From contig NZ_CP114902.1 of NCBI RefSeq assembly GCF_027497235.1, forward strand, positions 6,598,001 to 6,662,000: a stretch of DNA of 64,000 nucleotides, read 5' to 3'. Below, one piece after another: positions 50,785 through 59,707 of the stretch (the first letter of the stretch is position 1; each line of letters begins with the position of its first letter). The stretch comes from Micromonospora sp. WMMD1128 (GTDB lineage Bacteria > Actinomycetota > Actinomycetes > Mycobacteriales > Micromonosporaceae). The notes below the pieces were generated by a model, which was not told the DNA's origin, ran no database searches, and worked only from the letters and a program-made list of their open reading frames with translations. The position numbers and the translations under genes are program-made.

Positions 50785-52973
50785 CGGTGCGCACCCTGCT
50801 GATCGACAACTATGACTCGTACACGTTCAACCTCTATCAGCTGATCGCCCAGACCTACGGCGTCGAGCCGCAGGTGCTGCGAAACGACAGCCCGCGGTTG
50901 ACCGCGGAATTCGCACGGCGGTTCGATGCGGTGATCATCTCGCCGGGTCCAGGCCGGCCACAGGTCCCGGAAGACATCGGTCGCTGTCTCGACATCATCC
51001 GCGACAGCGGCCGGCCGGTGCTCGGGGTGTGCCTCGGCCACCAGGCCCTGGGCTACCTCTGCGGAGCCGCTGTCGGGCCGGCGCCTCGGCCGCGCCACGG
51101 CCACCTGAGCCGCATACGGCACGACGGCGGGCTCTTCGCCGGTCTGCCGCAGAATTTCGTGGCGGTCCGCTACCACTCGCTCTGCGTCGCCGAACCGCTA
51201 CCTGACGACCTGGTCGCCGACGCCTGGGCCGAGGACGGGGTGGTGATGGGTCTGCGGCATCGCTTCCGTCCCTGGTTCGGGGTGCAGTTCCATCCGGAAT
51301 CGGTGAGCTCCGAGCACGGCAGCCGGTTGCTGCTGAACTTCCGCCGGCTGGTGGGAGAGGGCACGACAAACGGTTTGCGCGCGATCGGCGACGCCGCCGA
51401 CCCGGGCCCGGCATCGAGCGCCACCAAGGAGCAGGCCGGCGGTTGGCTGCTGCGCCACCGACGGATGTCCGGCGCTTCCGCTCCGGAGGTGCGGCCGCCG
51501 GAGCAGGTCGGAACGGTCGACCCCGAGTGGGTCTTCCAACGGATCACCGGCGACCGGCCGTACGCATTCTGGCTGGACAGCAGCCGGGTCGTACCCGGCG
51601 TGTCGCGGTTTTCGTTCCTGGGGCACCCGGGCGGGCCGGACGGGGAGGTGCTCCGGTACGCCAGTACCACCGGCATGGTCGAGGTGCTCGACCCGACCGG
51701 CGTCCAGATCGGCGTCGAGGCGGGGGACATCTTCACCGTGTTGCAGCGCCGCCTCGACGAGCGCCGGATCGCGGACCGCGGGGAGTTTCCCTTCGACCTG
51801 CCCAGCGGCTACGTCGGCTACTTCGGCTACGAGATGAAGGCGGACTGCGGCGCACCGAACCGACACGTCGCCGAGACCCCGGACGCGGTCTGGATGGCCG
51901 CGACCCGGATGGTGGCCCTGGACCATCAGACCGGTGAGGTGTGGCTGCTGGCGCTCTGCCGCGCCACCGACACCCAGATCGCGGCCGCGGACGGCTGGCT
52001 GGACAGCACGGCCGCCCTGCTGCGCGCCGGACCCGTCGGCCACCCGGTCGACGACGCCGACAGGCACGCCAGTCGGTCGACCGGCGGGCGCGCGGGGCCG
52101 GAACGGACGTACGACCCGGAGCGCTGGCTGTCCCGTGGACGCGAGCGCTACCTGGCGGACATCCGCACCTGCCTGGATCTGCTCCGGGCCGGAGAGAGTT
52201 ACGAGATCTGCCTGACCAACGAGCTCCGGGCCCCGTACGACGGGTGCGGTGTCGAGCTCTATCTGCGGCAGCGCCGGCACAATCCGGCACCGTACGCCGC
52301 CTATCTCCGCCTGGGGGAGACGCAGATTCTCTGCTCCTCGCCGGAGCGCTTCCTGCGGATCGACCGGACCGGGGTGGTCGAGGCCAAGCCGATCAAGGGA
52401 ACCGCTCCTCGGGCCACCGACCCCGAGCAGGACCAGGCACTGCGAGCCGAGCTGCGCGACTCACCGAAGACCCGGGCGGAGAATCTGATGATCGTCGACC
52501 TGCTCCGGAACGACCTCGGGCAGGTCTGCGAAATCGGCAGCGTCCATGTGCCGTCGTTCATGGCGGTGGAGTCGTATGCGACCGTGCATCAGCTGGTCTC
52601 GACGGTGCGCGGCCGCAAACGCCGGTCGGTCTCACCTACCCGGATCGTCCGGGCCTGTTTCCCCGGCGGTTCGATGACCGGAGCACCGAAGCCGCGAACG
52701 ATGCGGCTGCTCGGTGAGATCGAGGATCGGGCGCGGGGCGTCTACTCCGGAGCGCTGGGTTTCTTCGGCCTGACCGGCGGGGTGGACCTCAACATCGTCA
52801 TCCGGACCGCGGTCCTGCACCGGGGAATCCTCCAGGTCGGCGCCGGCGGCGCCATCGTGCTCGGGTCCGACCCGGATGCCGAATACGACGAGATGCGGCT
52901 GAAGCTGACCGCGCCGCTACCCGGCTGGACGGCGCAGGCGAACAGCGTCCCGGAGGGGAGCGGCGTCCGGTGA
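50781..52973 (+). CDS. pabAB: Aminodeoxychorismate synthase, PabA-PabB fusion
   Basis: 730 residues. Makes 4-amino-4-deoxychorismate from chorismate and glutamine. Residues 1-195: glutamine amidotransferase with Cys84 (GVCLGHQALG) and FGVQFHPESV. From about 235: chorismate-binding domain with KPIKGT (Lys539), EIGSVHVPSF, CFPGGSMTGAPK and GALGFFG. The Lys in PIKGT marks PabB; anthranilate synthases have PIAGT there. The amidotransferase-first order is that of PabAB fusions in actinomycete PABA pathways and opposite to PhzE. With the PabC-like lyase it should give p-aminobenzoate. GTG 50781 overlaps the ligase stop. Confidence 0.9.
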   Translation: MTVRTLLIDNYDSYTFNLYQLIAQTYGVEPQVLRNDSPRLTAEFARRFDAVIISPGPGRPQVPEDIGRCLDIIRDSGRPVLGVCLGHQALGYLCGAAVGPAPRPRHGHLSRIRHDGGLFAGLPQNFVAVRYHSLCVAEPLPDDLVADAWAEDGVVMGLRHRFRPWFGVQFHPESVSSEHGSRLLLNFRRLVGEGTTNGLRAIGDAADPGPASSATKEQAGGWLLRHRRMSGASAPEVRPPEQVGTVDPEWVFQRITGDRPYAFWLDSSRVVPGVSRFSFLGHPGGPDGEVLRYASTTGMVEVLDPTGVQIGVEAGDIFTVLQRRLDERRIADRGEFPFDLPSGYVGYFGYEMKADCGAPNRHVAETPDAVWMAATRMVALDHQTGEVWLLALCRATDTQIAAADGWLDSTAALLRAGPVGHPVDDADRHASRSTGGRAGPERTYDPERWLSRGRERYLADIRTCLDLLRAGESYEICLTNELRAPYDGCGVELYLRQRRHNPAPYAAYLRLGETQILCSSPERFLRIDRTGVVEAKPIKGTAPRATDPEQDQALRAELRDSPKTRAENLMIVDLLRNDLGQVCEIGSVHVPSFMAVESYATVHQLVSTVRGRKRRSVSPTRIVRACFPGGSMTGAPKPRTMRLLGEIEDRARGVYSGALGFFGLTGGVDLNIVIRTAVLHRGILQVGAGGAIVLGSDPDAEYDEMRLKLTAPLPGWTAQANSVPEGSGVR

Positions 52974-52975
52974 AG

Positions 52976-53650
52976 TCAGCGCCTGGCGGGCAGCAGGCCC
53001 AGTTGGTAGGCCGCCGTAACCGCCTCCGTCCGGTTGGTGCAGTTCAACTTCGCCAGGATGTGGCAGACGTGCCGCTTCGCCCCGTGCTCGGTGATCCCCA
53101 TCGTTCCCGCGATCTGGCGGTTGCTCAGCCCTCGGGCCAGCAGCCTCAGCGTCTCGCCCTCCCGGGGGGTCAGCGCCGGAGTGTCGGCGGGGCGGTGGTC
53201 CTCCCGCAACGCCGAGAGCGCGACCCGGCCGAGAGCGAGCGGCATCGGCATCTCGCCTCGCCAGAGCTCGGTCAGCGCGTCGTTGAGCGACCGGCGATCG
53301 AGCTCCCCGGCCAGGATGAAACCATCAGCCGCCAGCGGTACCGTCCGACCGCGGAGTGCGTCACCGGCTCGGCTCAGGACCGCCAGGGTCGGAACGCCGG
53401 CGCTTCGGGCGGCGGTCACCAACCGGTCGACCGGGACATCATCCTCGACAATCACGATCAGCAGGTCGGGTCGTTGCCGCCGGAGCAGCACCATCGCCTC
53501 ACCGGCCGTCGACGCGACCCGGACGCCGGTGATCGCGTGCAGTTCGCCGAGGAGCGCCTCGACCCCTTTGCGCAGCACCTCCGGGCCGAGCGTGACGAGA
53601 ACCCGTAGCCCGGTCGGCGATGTGCTGGTTTGCCGGTTGGCCTGCGCCAT
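52976..53650 (-). CDS. LuxR/NarL family transcriptional regulator, degenerate receiver
   Basis: 224 residues. The N-terminal ~120 residues have a response-regulator outline (LRVLVTLGPEVLRKGVEALL, LLIVIVEDDVPVD) but lack the normal acidic cluster after strand 1, so phosphorylation is doubtful. The C-terminal LuxR helix-turn-helix is complete (LTPREGETLRLLARGLSNRQ through HILAKLNCTNRTEAV). No sensor kinase is adjacent. Start ATG 53650 follows GGAGGAGG. Convergent with pabAB, two bases apart. Probably the pathway-specific regulator of the NRPS cluster. Confidence 0.85.
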   Translation of the reverse strand: MAQANRQTSTSPTGLRVLVTLGPEVLRKGVEALLGELHAITGVRVASTAGEAMVLLRRQRPDLLIVIVEDDVPVDRLVTAARSAGVPTLAVLSRAGDALRGRTVPLAADGFILAGELDRRSLNDALTELWRGEMPMPLALGRVALSALREDHRPADTPALTPREGETLRLLARGLSNRQIAGTMGITEHGAKRHVCHILAKLNCTNRTEAVTAAYQLGLLPARR

Positions 53651-54042
53651 GCTGATGCCTCCTCCGCTGCCACCCCTGCGCGGCCGTACTCCGGCCCCTC
53701 CGTAACCGGGATCGGCCCCCATCCTCGCAACGCATCGCAATCTCCGGACCCCGGGTCCACCTCCGGCCGCCACGTCGGCCGTTGCCGGGGGCTGACTGTG
53801 CGCGTGAAGCCCCTACCCCAGATCCGCATTGTTAAATCATTTCCGACTGGTGACCGTGACGCTCCACGAAGGAATCCGGGCGGATGCCGAGAATCGTATT
53901 CGTGCCGGTCAAGCTCTTATGCCCTATTTGGGCTCGGCGTTAATCGGGGTTGCCGTGGCAGTCCACGACGGACGGCCGCCGCCGGGTTGCCGCCCGCCGC
54001 CAGCCATCGCCCCCTTGACCGGTTTGCGGTGCAGTTTCACGG
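53651..54042. other. Intergenic region between clusters, no gene seen
   Basis: About 390 bp containing the promoter of the LuxR-type gene and a lower-GC patch (near 53829-53850, TTGTTAAATCATTTCC). A short open frame at 53829-54068 has neither a ribosome site nor a sensible product. It marks the boundary between the NRPS cluster and the cysDN region. Confidence 0.6.
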
Positions 54043-54077
54043 AAAGAGTGGCTATCCGGGTTGGATAGCCACTCTTT
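54043..54077. terminator. Terminator after cysN
   Basis: A perfect 15-bp stem, AAAGAGTGGCTATCC (54043-54057) with GGATAGCCACTCTTT (54063-54077), loop of five. It lies 29 bp past the cysN stop and ends the long minus-strand run from the right edge. Confidence 0.88.
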
Positions 54078-54105
54078 CGGTGGGTGTGGTGTGTTCGGGC
54101 GTTGG

Positions 54106-55410
54106 TCAGGTGCCTTCGACGATCATGCCGGCGGCGACGGTGCGGTTGGTGGTTTCGTCGATGATGATGAAGCCGCCGGTGGTGCGGTTGCGGCGGTATT
54201 CGTCGGCGAGTAACGGAACGGTGGTGCGGAGTCGGATCCGGCCGATTTCGTTGAGTTTCAGGTCGCCGGCGGTTTCGTCGCGGTGCAGGGAGTTGATGTC
54301 GAGGCGGTAGTGCAGGTCGCGGACGATCGCCCGTGCGGTGCGGGTGGTGTGTTTGATGGCGTATCTGCCGCCGACCTGCAGGGGGCGGGTTTCGTCCATC
54401 CAGCAGATCATCGCTTCGATGTCCTGGGCGACCATGGGGGCGTTGTTGGGTCGGCAGATCATGTCGCCGCGGGAGATGTCGATCTCGTCGGTGAGGCGGA
54501 CGGTGACTGACATCGGGGGGAACGCCTCGTCGACGGGGCCGTCGGCGGTTTCGACGGCGGTGATGCGGCTGGTGAACCCGGACGGCAGGACCATCACCTC
54601 GTCGCCGGGTTTGAGGACGCCGGAGGCGACCTGACCGGCGTAGCCGCGGTAGTCGGTGACGGTGGTGGACTGCGGGCGGATCACGTACTGCACCGGGAAG
54701 CGGACGTCGACGAGGTTGCGGTCGGAGGCGATGTGGACGTGTTCCAGGTGGTGCAGCAGCGACGGCCCTTCGTACCAGGGCATGTTCTCCGACCGGGACA
54801 CGATGTTGTCCCCGCGGAGCGCGGAGACCGGCACCACGGTCAGGTCCGGGGCGTCGAGTTTCGCGGCGAACGCGGTGAACTCGTCGGCGATCCGCTCGAA
54901 CACCTCCTGCGACCAGTCGACCAGGTCCATCTTGTTGACACACAACACCAGGTGCGGCACCCGCAGCAGCGAGCACAGGAACGCATGCCGCCGGGACTGC
55001 TCCACCAGACCCTTACGGGCGTCCACCAGGATCAACGCCAAATCCGCCGTCGACGCCCCGGTCACCATGTTCCGCGTGTACTGAATATGCCCCGGCGTGT
55101 CGGCGATGATGAACTTCCGCCGCGGCGTGGCGAAGTACCGGTACGCCACATCGATCGTGATGCCCTGCTCCCGCTCCGCCCGCAGGCCGTCGGTCAGCAA
55201 CGCCAAATTCGTGTACTCGTCGCCCCGCGCCGCGCTGACCGCCTCCACCGCGGCCAACTGGTCACTGAACAACGACTTCGTGTCATACAACAACCGACCG
55301 ATCAACGTCGACTTACCATCATCGACGCTCCCGGCGGTCGCGAACCGCAGCAGGTCCATCGGCCGCGCGGCGGTCTCACCGTCGGCCGGGGCCAGGGTGT
55401 CGACGCTCAT
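54106..55410 (-). CDS. cysN: Sulfate adenylyltransferase, GTPase subunit
   Basis: 434 residues. With CysD it makes adenosine phosphosulfate from sulfate and ATP, driven by GTP hydrolysis. GTPase motifs: GSVDDGKST (G1), DTPGH (G3), NKMDLVDW (G4). EF-Tu-like domains 2 and 3 follow. No fused APS kinase domain. ATG 55410 overlaps the CysD stop by one base (TGATG). May serve cysteine supply for the tris-cysteine NRPS, general sulfate assimilation, or PAPS for the sulfotransferase at 61.6 kb. Confidence 0.95.
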   Translation of the reverse strand: MSVDTLAPADGETAARPMDLLRFATAGSVDDGKSTLIGRLLYDTKSLFSDQLAAVEAVSAARGDEYTNLALLTDGLRAEREQGITIDVAYRYFATPRRKFIIADTPGHIQYTRNMVTGASTADLALILVDARKGLVEQSRRHAFLCSLLRVPHLVLCVNKMDLVDWSQEVFERIADEFTAFAAKLDAPDLTVVPVSALRGDNIVSRSENMPWYEGPSLLHHLEHVHIASDRNLVDVRFPVQYVIRPQSTTVTDYRGYAGQVASGVLKPGDEVMVLPSGFTSRITAVETADGPVDEAFPPMSVTVRLTDEIDISRGDMICRPNNAPMVAQDIEAMICWMDETRPLQVGGRYAIKHTTRTARAIVRDLHYRLDINSLHRDETAGDLKLNEIGRIRLRTTVPLLADEYRRNRTTGGFIIIDETTNRTVAAGMIVEGT

Positions 55411-56384
55411 CAGAAGTAGCCCTCTCGCTTACGGTCCTCCATGGCGGCCTCACTGACCCGATCATCACCCCGGGTCGCGCCCCGCTCGGTGATCCGCGTC
55501 GCGGCCACCTCCTCGATCACCTTCTCCACCGTGTCCGCGTCCGAGCGGACCGCCGCCGTGCAGGACGCGTCACCCACCGTCCGGTACCGCACCTGGGCGG
55601 TGAACGGCTGCTCACCGGCGCGGGCCCGGAAAAACTCGTTCACCGCGTAGAACATCCCATCCCGCTCGATGACCTCCCGCTCATGCGCGAAGTAGATCGA
55701 CGGCAGCGGAATCCCCTCCCGGGCGATGTAGTGCCAGACGTCCAACTCCGTCCAGTTGGACAACGGGAACACCCGAATCGACTCACCCGGATGATGCCGA
55801 CCGTTGTACAACGACCACAACTCCGGACGCTGGTTCTTCGGATCCCACTGCCCGAACTCATCCCGGAAACTGAACACCCGCTCCTTCGCCCGCGCCTTCT
55901 CCTCATCCCGCCGCGCCCCACCGAACAACGCATCGAACCGATGCTTCTCCACCGCGTCCAACAACACCGGCGTCTGGATCCGGTTCCGCGTCCCGTCCGC
56001 CGCCTCACGGACCAGACCCTTGGTCAACGCCTCCGGCACACTCGCCACGATCAACTGCAACCCCAACTCGGCCACCCGCTGATCCCGGTAATCCAACACC
56101 TCAGCGAAGTTGTGCCCCGTATCCACATGCATCACCGGAAACGGAATGCTCGCCGGCGCGAACGCCTTCTGCGCCAACCGCAACATCACGATCGAGTCCT
56201 TACCACCGGAGAACAGCAACACCGGCCGCTCCATCTCCGCCACCACCTCACGCATCACGAAGACACTCTCCGCCTCCAACTCGTCGAGCTGAGACACCAG
56301 CAACTCCGGCAGCGGCTCACCGGCGTGGGCGGCGGGCCGGCGGGTGGGCGCCGCGCCGGATTCGGCGGGGGTGGGTTCTGCCAT
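55410..56384 (-). CDS. cysD: Sulfate adenylyltransferase, catalytic subunit
   Basis: 324 residues. PP-loop ATP pyrophosphatase fold: LLFSGGKDSIVMLRLA. Other family motifs: MHVDTGHNF, FGGARRDEEKARAKER, PLSNWTELDVW. ATG 56384 follows GAGGAG. About 30 bp downstream of the ABC permease on the same strand, so probably cotranscribed with it. Confidence 0.96.
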   Translation of the reverse strand: MAEPTPAESGAAPTRRPAAHAGEPLPELLVSQLDELEAESVFVMREVVAEMERPVLLFSGGKDSIVMLRLAQKAFAPASIPFPVMHVDTGHNFAEVLDYRDQRVAELGLQLIVASVPEALTKGLVREAADGTRNRIQTPVLLDAVEKHRFDALFGGARRDEEKARAKERVFSFRDEFGQWDPKNQRPELWSLYNGRHHPGESIRVFPLSNWTELDVWHYIAREGIPLPSIYFAHEREVIERDGMFYAVNEFFRARAGEQPFTAQVRYRTVGDASCTAAVRSDADTVEKVIEEVAATRITERGATRGDDRVSEAAMEDRKREGYF

Positions 56385-56413
56385 GGCAACTCCTCGGTAC
56401 GGGGTGGACGTGG

Positions 56414-57247
56414 TCACTGGATCGCCCGACGGCCGAAGCAGCGGACGCTGACCCAGGTCAGCACGACGGCCACCCCGGTCAGCACGGTCAGGCACACCCA
56501 GGCCGGCAGGTGCGGTACGCCGGGAAGCAGGGCCCCGCGTACCCCCTCCGAGACGTAGGTCATCGGGTTGAGCGCGGTGACCACCTGGTACCACGGCACC
56601 GACGACAGCCGGGGCCACGGGTAGTGGATGCAGCCGGTCCAGATGATCGGCGTGAGGATCACCGCGAAGGTGACGTTGATCCGCTGCACCGGCAGGGTGG
56701 TGGCCAGGCTCATCCCGAGCGCCCCGCCGATCCACGCGCCGAGCAGCGCCACCACGAACGCCAGCGGCAGCCCCGCCGGCCGCCACGGCGCGGAGCCGAC
56801 CATCAGCGCCCCGAGCGGGTAGATCAGCACGGCCGCGAGCAGCCCCCGGACGGTGGCGATGACCAGCTTGCCGATCGCGACGTACCCGGTCGGCAGCGGC
56901 GCCATCAGCCGGTCCTCGATCTCCATGGTGAAGCCGAACTCCTTCACCAGCGGCAGGGCCACGCTCTGCAACGCGGTGGTGAGGGCGGCCAGCGCGATGA
57001 CGCCGGGCAGGAACACGTCGGCGAAGCCTCGCCCGACCAGGCCCTGGCTGCCCAGGACGGTGTTGAAGACGAAGAGCATGAACAGCGGGGTCAACCCGAC
57101 CTGCACCAGGATGACCCAGAGTTCCCGGCCGGTGACCATCAGGTCGCGGCGCAGCACGGCGGCGAACACCCGCCCGGTCCCGGGGCGGGGTTGCGGCTGG
57201 GTGGTCGGACGCAGCGGGGTCGGGGTCGGGGTGTCGAGAGCGGTCAC
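56414..57247 (-). CDS. ABC-2 type exporter permease
   Basis: 277 residues with six membrane segments and a Pro/Thr-rich N-terminus. ABC-2 family pattern: GLTPLFMLFVFNTVLG, PLPTGYVAIGKLV, NPMTYVSEGVRG. GTG 57247 overlaps the ATPase stop (GTGA). Partner of the following ATPase. Confidence 0.85.
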   Translation of the reverse strand: MTALDTPTPTPLRPTTQPQPRPGTGRVFAAVLRRDLMVTGRELWVILVQVGLTPLFMLFVFNTVLGSQGLVGRGFADVFLPGVIALAALTTALQSVALPLVKEFGFTMEIEDRLMAPLPTGYVAIGKLVIATVRGLLAAVLIYPLGALMVGSAPWRPAGLPLAFVVALLGAWIGGALGMSLATTLPVQRINVTFAVILTPIIWTGCIHYPWPRLSSVPWYQVVTALNPMTYVSEGVRGALLPGVPHLPAWVCLTVLTGVAVVLTWVSVRCFGRRAIQ

Positions 57248-58470
57248 CGCGGTTGCCTTCCGGTGAGTTCGATGAAGACGTCCTCCAGGCTGGGTTCGCC
57301 GATGTCGATCGCGTTGATCGCCGCCGACCGGCCGGTGAGCACGGTCACCGCCGGTCCGAGCAGCGCGGCGGGGTCGGTGGCCAGGTGCAGGCGGATGCGC
57401 AACCGGCCGCGACCGCCATTGCCCGCCCCGCCACCACCGCCGCGTCCGAGCAGGCCCGCGCCGCCGCCCCCGGGCAGGCCCGCACCGCCACCGCCGCGCC
57501 CGGGCAGGTCCGCGCCGGCCAGGGCGGCCAGCCGGCCGGCGCCCGGCCGCCCACCGCCGCCCCCGGCGGCGAGCGCGGCCAGCATCGCGCCACCGCCCGC
57601 CCCGGCCAGCCCGGCCCCGCCGGCACCGGGCCGCCACCCGGCCGGCGCGGCCGGGGCCGCCAACCGTTCCGCCTTGCGTACGCCGGTCAGCTCGCCGAGG
57701 GCGGCGCAGAGCGCGTCCGGGTCGTCGCCGCCGGCCGGGGTGACCGTCAGGTCGAGCAGCGCGTCACCGGCCAGGCCCCGGACCAGGTTGGTCGGGGTGT
57801 CGAGGGTGAGCAGCCGGCCGTGGTCGACGATGCCGACCCGGTCGACCACCCGGGCCGCCTCGTTCATCGCGTGGGTGGTCAGCACGATGGCCACCCCGCG
57901 CTCGCGCAGTTGCCGGAGCTGTCTCCAGATCAGCAGGCGGGTCTGCGGGTCGAGGGCGTTCGTCGGCTCGTCGAGGAAGAGCACCGCCGGCTCGTGGGCC
58001 AGCGCCCGGGCGATCATCAACCGCTGCGCCATCCCCCCGGAGTACGCCTCGATCCTGCGGTCGGCCCGTTCGGTCAGGCCGAACCGGTCCAGCAACTCCT
58101 CGGCGCGGGCCTGCGCGTCGCGTCGCCGTACCCCGTGGTAGGTGGCGTGGTAGACCAGGTTCTGCCGGGGGGTCAGCGCCCGGTCCAGGTTGTTGTGCTG
58201 GGGCACCACGGCCAGTTGGGCTCGGGCGGCTGCCGGGTCCCGGCCCACGTCGATCCCGCCGACGACGGCCCGGCCGCCGGTGGCCCGCAGACGGGTGGTC
58301 AGGATGCCGACGGTGGTGGACTTGCCGGCCCCGTTCGGCCCGAACAGTCCGAAGATCTCGCCCGGCGCGACGGTGAACGACAGCCCGTCCACCGCGTTGG
58401 TGTCGGTGCGGGGGTAACGCTTGACGAGGTCGTCGACCTCGACCACGGCCGGCCCGTCTCTGCTGGGCAT
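57244..58470 (-). CDS. ABC exporter ATPase with Gly/Ala-rich insert
   Basis: 408 residues. Walker A GPNGAGKST, signature YSGGMAQRLMIA, Walker B LFLDEPTNALD. Between about residues 270 and 355 there is a low-complexity insert of Gly, Ala, Arg, Pro and Leu (GGGGAGLPGGGG-like). The usual C-terminal strands resume with LRIRLHLATDP and EPSLEDVFIELTG. Close relatives are about 310-330 residues, so the insert is extra. ATG 58470 follows AGGAG. Forms an exporter with the next gene; cargo unknown. Confidence 0.88.
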   Translation of the reverse strand: MPSRDGPAVVEVDDLVKRYPRTDTNAVDGLSFTVAPGEIFGLFGPNGAGKSTTVGILTTRLRATGGRAVVGGIDVGRDPAAARAQLAVVPQHNNLDRALTPRQNLVYHATYHGVRRRDAQARAEELLDRFGLTERADRRIEAYSGGMAQRLMIARALAHEPAVLFLDEPTNALDPQTRLLIWRQLRQLRERGVAIVLTTHAMNEAARVVDRVGIVDHGRLLTLDTPTNLVRGLAGDALLDLTVTPAGGDDPDALCAALGELTGVRKAERLAAPAAPAGWRPGAGGAGLAGAGGGAMLAALAAGGGGGRPGAGRLAALAGADLPGRGGGGAGLPGGGGAGLLGRGGGGGAGNGGRGRLRIRLHLATDPAALLGPAVTVLTGRSAAINAIDIGEPSLEDVFIELTGRQPR

Positions 58471-58528
58471 CTCAACTCCTGTTCTGCGGGTGCGGAATGC
58501 CGGAATGCCATCGGCGCCGGCAGGCAGA

Positions 58529-59620
58529 TCAGCCGCCGGTGGGCTTGGGGTGCGCGGCGAAGAACCGCCAGATGGTGTCGGTGGCGTTCAGCGCGGTGGA
58601 GGGGGGATCGAGGTTGAGGAGTTTCTCCGCGCGGGGCGGGTTGGGGCGACCGCCGGGCCACTGGTGGCCGGCGTCGGCGACGGTGATCAGTTCGACGGCG
58701 CGGCCCTCGGCGCAGGTCGCCGTCGACCGGGTGACCGGCCCGTCGGTGGTCGTCTTCGGCGCGGCGCAGTCGTCGACGGCCCGCCAGCGGGCGGCCAGCT
58801 CGGGGGTGGGCGGTCCGTCGATCTTCACCGGGTTGCGGCCGGTGCCGTCGTTGTCGCGGCGGCCGGGGCCACCGCCGTACGGCATGGTCTGGTCCTCTCG
58901 GCCGTGGATGTGCAGCACCGAGACCGGTTTCGGGTCGGGGCACTCCCCGGTCAGCGTGCTCGCCACCGCCCCGATCGCGGCGAAGGTGGTGGTGTCGCAG
59001 ACGAGCCGGTACGCCAGCAGCCCGCCGTTGGAGATCCCGGTGACGTACCGGCGGGCCGGGTCGACCGGCAGGTCCCGCCCGACGCTGGCGACCAGCTCGG
59101 TGATGAAGGCGACGTCGTCGACGCCCTCGCGGGCGGGTGCGCCGCAGCACTGCGGGCCGACGGCCCAGGCCCGGTTCAGCCCGTCGGGGAACAGCACCAG
59201 GAAGCCGTCCCGGTCGGCCTGCCCGGTCCAGCCGTACGCCTGCTCGGCCTGCTCGCCGGTGCCGGCCGCGCCGTGCAGCATCACCACGAGCGGGACCGGC
59301 GTGGTGAGATCGGCCGAGGCGGGTCGGTACAGCCGGTAGCTGCGTTCCCGCCCGTCCACCGTGATGGTGTGGGTGGAACTGCCGACGGGGACGTCCGGTG
59401 CGGGGCGCGCCGCACCGGAGGAGGCGCCGGCCGCCGGGCGGGTCCCGCCGTCGGTGGGTTGGTCGTCCTGCCGACCGAGGCTGCACCCGGTGACGGTGCT
59501 CAGGCTGACGAGCAGCGTGAGCGTCCCGGCGAGGCGGGCCGCGGCGCGGGTTGTCGCCGGCCGGCCGGACCGGTGAGGCTCCGCCCCGACATCAGACCGA
59601 ATAACGGTAAAAGGCATCAT
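58529..59620 (-). CDS. Lipoprotein esterase, PHB-depolymerase (LpqC) family
   Basis: 363 residues. Hydrolyses an ester at the cell surface; relatives include feruloyl and acetylxylan esterases and poly-hydroxybutyrate depolymerases. Signal segment with lipobox VTGC near residue 46. Alpha/beta hydrolase motifs: VVMLHGAAGTGEQA, nucleophile elbow TGISNGGLLAYR, late Asp in HGREDQTMPYGGG, His in AGHQWPGG. ATG 59620 has no clear ribosome site. Substrate not deducible. Confidence 0.85.
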   Translation of the reverse strand: MMPFTVIRSDVGAEPHRSGRPATTRAAARLAGTLTLLVSLSTVTGCSLGRQDDQPTDGGTRPAAGASSGAARPAPDVPVGSSTHTITVDGRERSYRLYRPASADLTTPVPLVVMLHGAAGTGEQAEQAYGWTGQADRDGFLVLFPDGLNRAWAVGPQCCGAPAREGVDDVAFITELVASVGRDLPVDPARRYVTGISNGGLLAYRLVCDTTTFAAIGAVASTLTGECPDPKPVSVLHIHGREDQTMPYGGGPGRRDNDGTGRNPVKIDGPPTPELAARWRAVDDCAAPKTTTDGPVTRSTATCAEGRAVELITVADAGHQWPGGRPNPPRAEKLLNLDPPSTALNATDTIWRFFAAHPKPTGG

Positions 59621-59707
59621 ATGAATACTTTCGCCCGCGATTGTTCGAGCCGGGTAAGGGACGTGCCAGGACTCGGCAAGCGGTACCCGGCCGGGGAACG
59701 GAGGGGT

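Noticed and set aside
24243..52973. Phenazine cluster (DAHP synthase, PdxH/PhzG-like, chorismate enzyme)
   Set aside because: PhzA/B, PhzD and PhzF are missing, the chorismate enzyme has amidotransferase first and PIKGT, and the rest of the cluster is thiazoline NRPS.
50781..52973. Anthranilate or salicylate synthase
   Set aside because: The PIKGT lysine and PabA-PabB order point to aminodeoxychorismate synthase. Salicylate synthases have no amidotransferase domain.
53829..54068. Short plus-strand gene between luxR and cysN
   Set aside because: No ribosome site, no homology-like pattern, and its end lies inside the cysN terminator hairpin.
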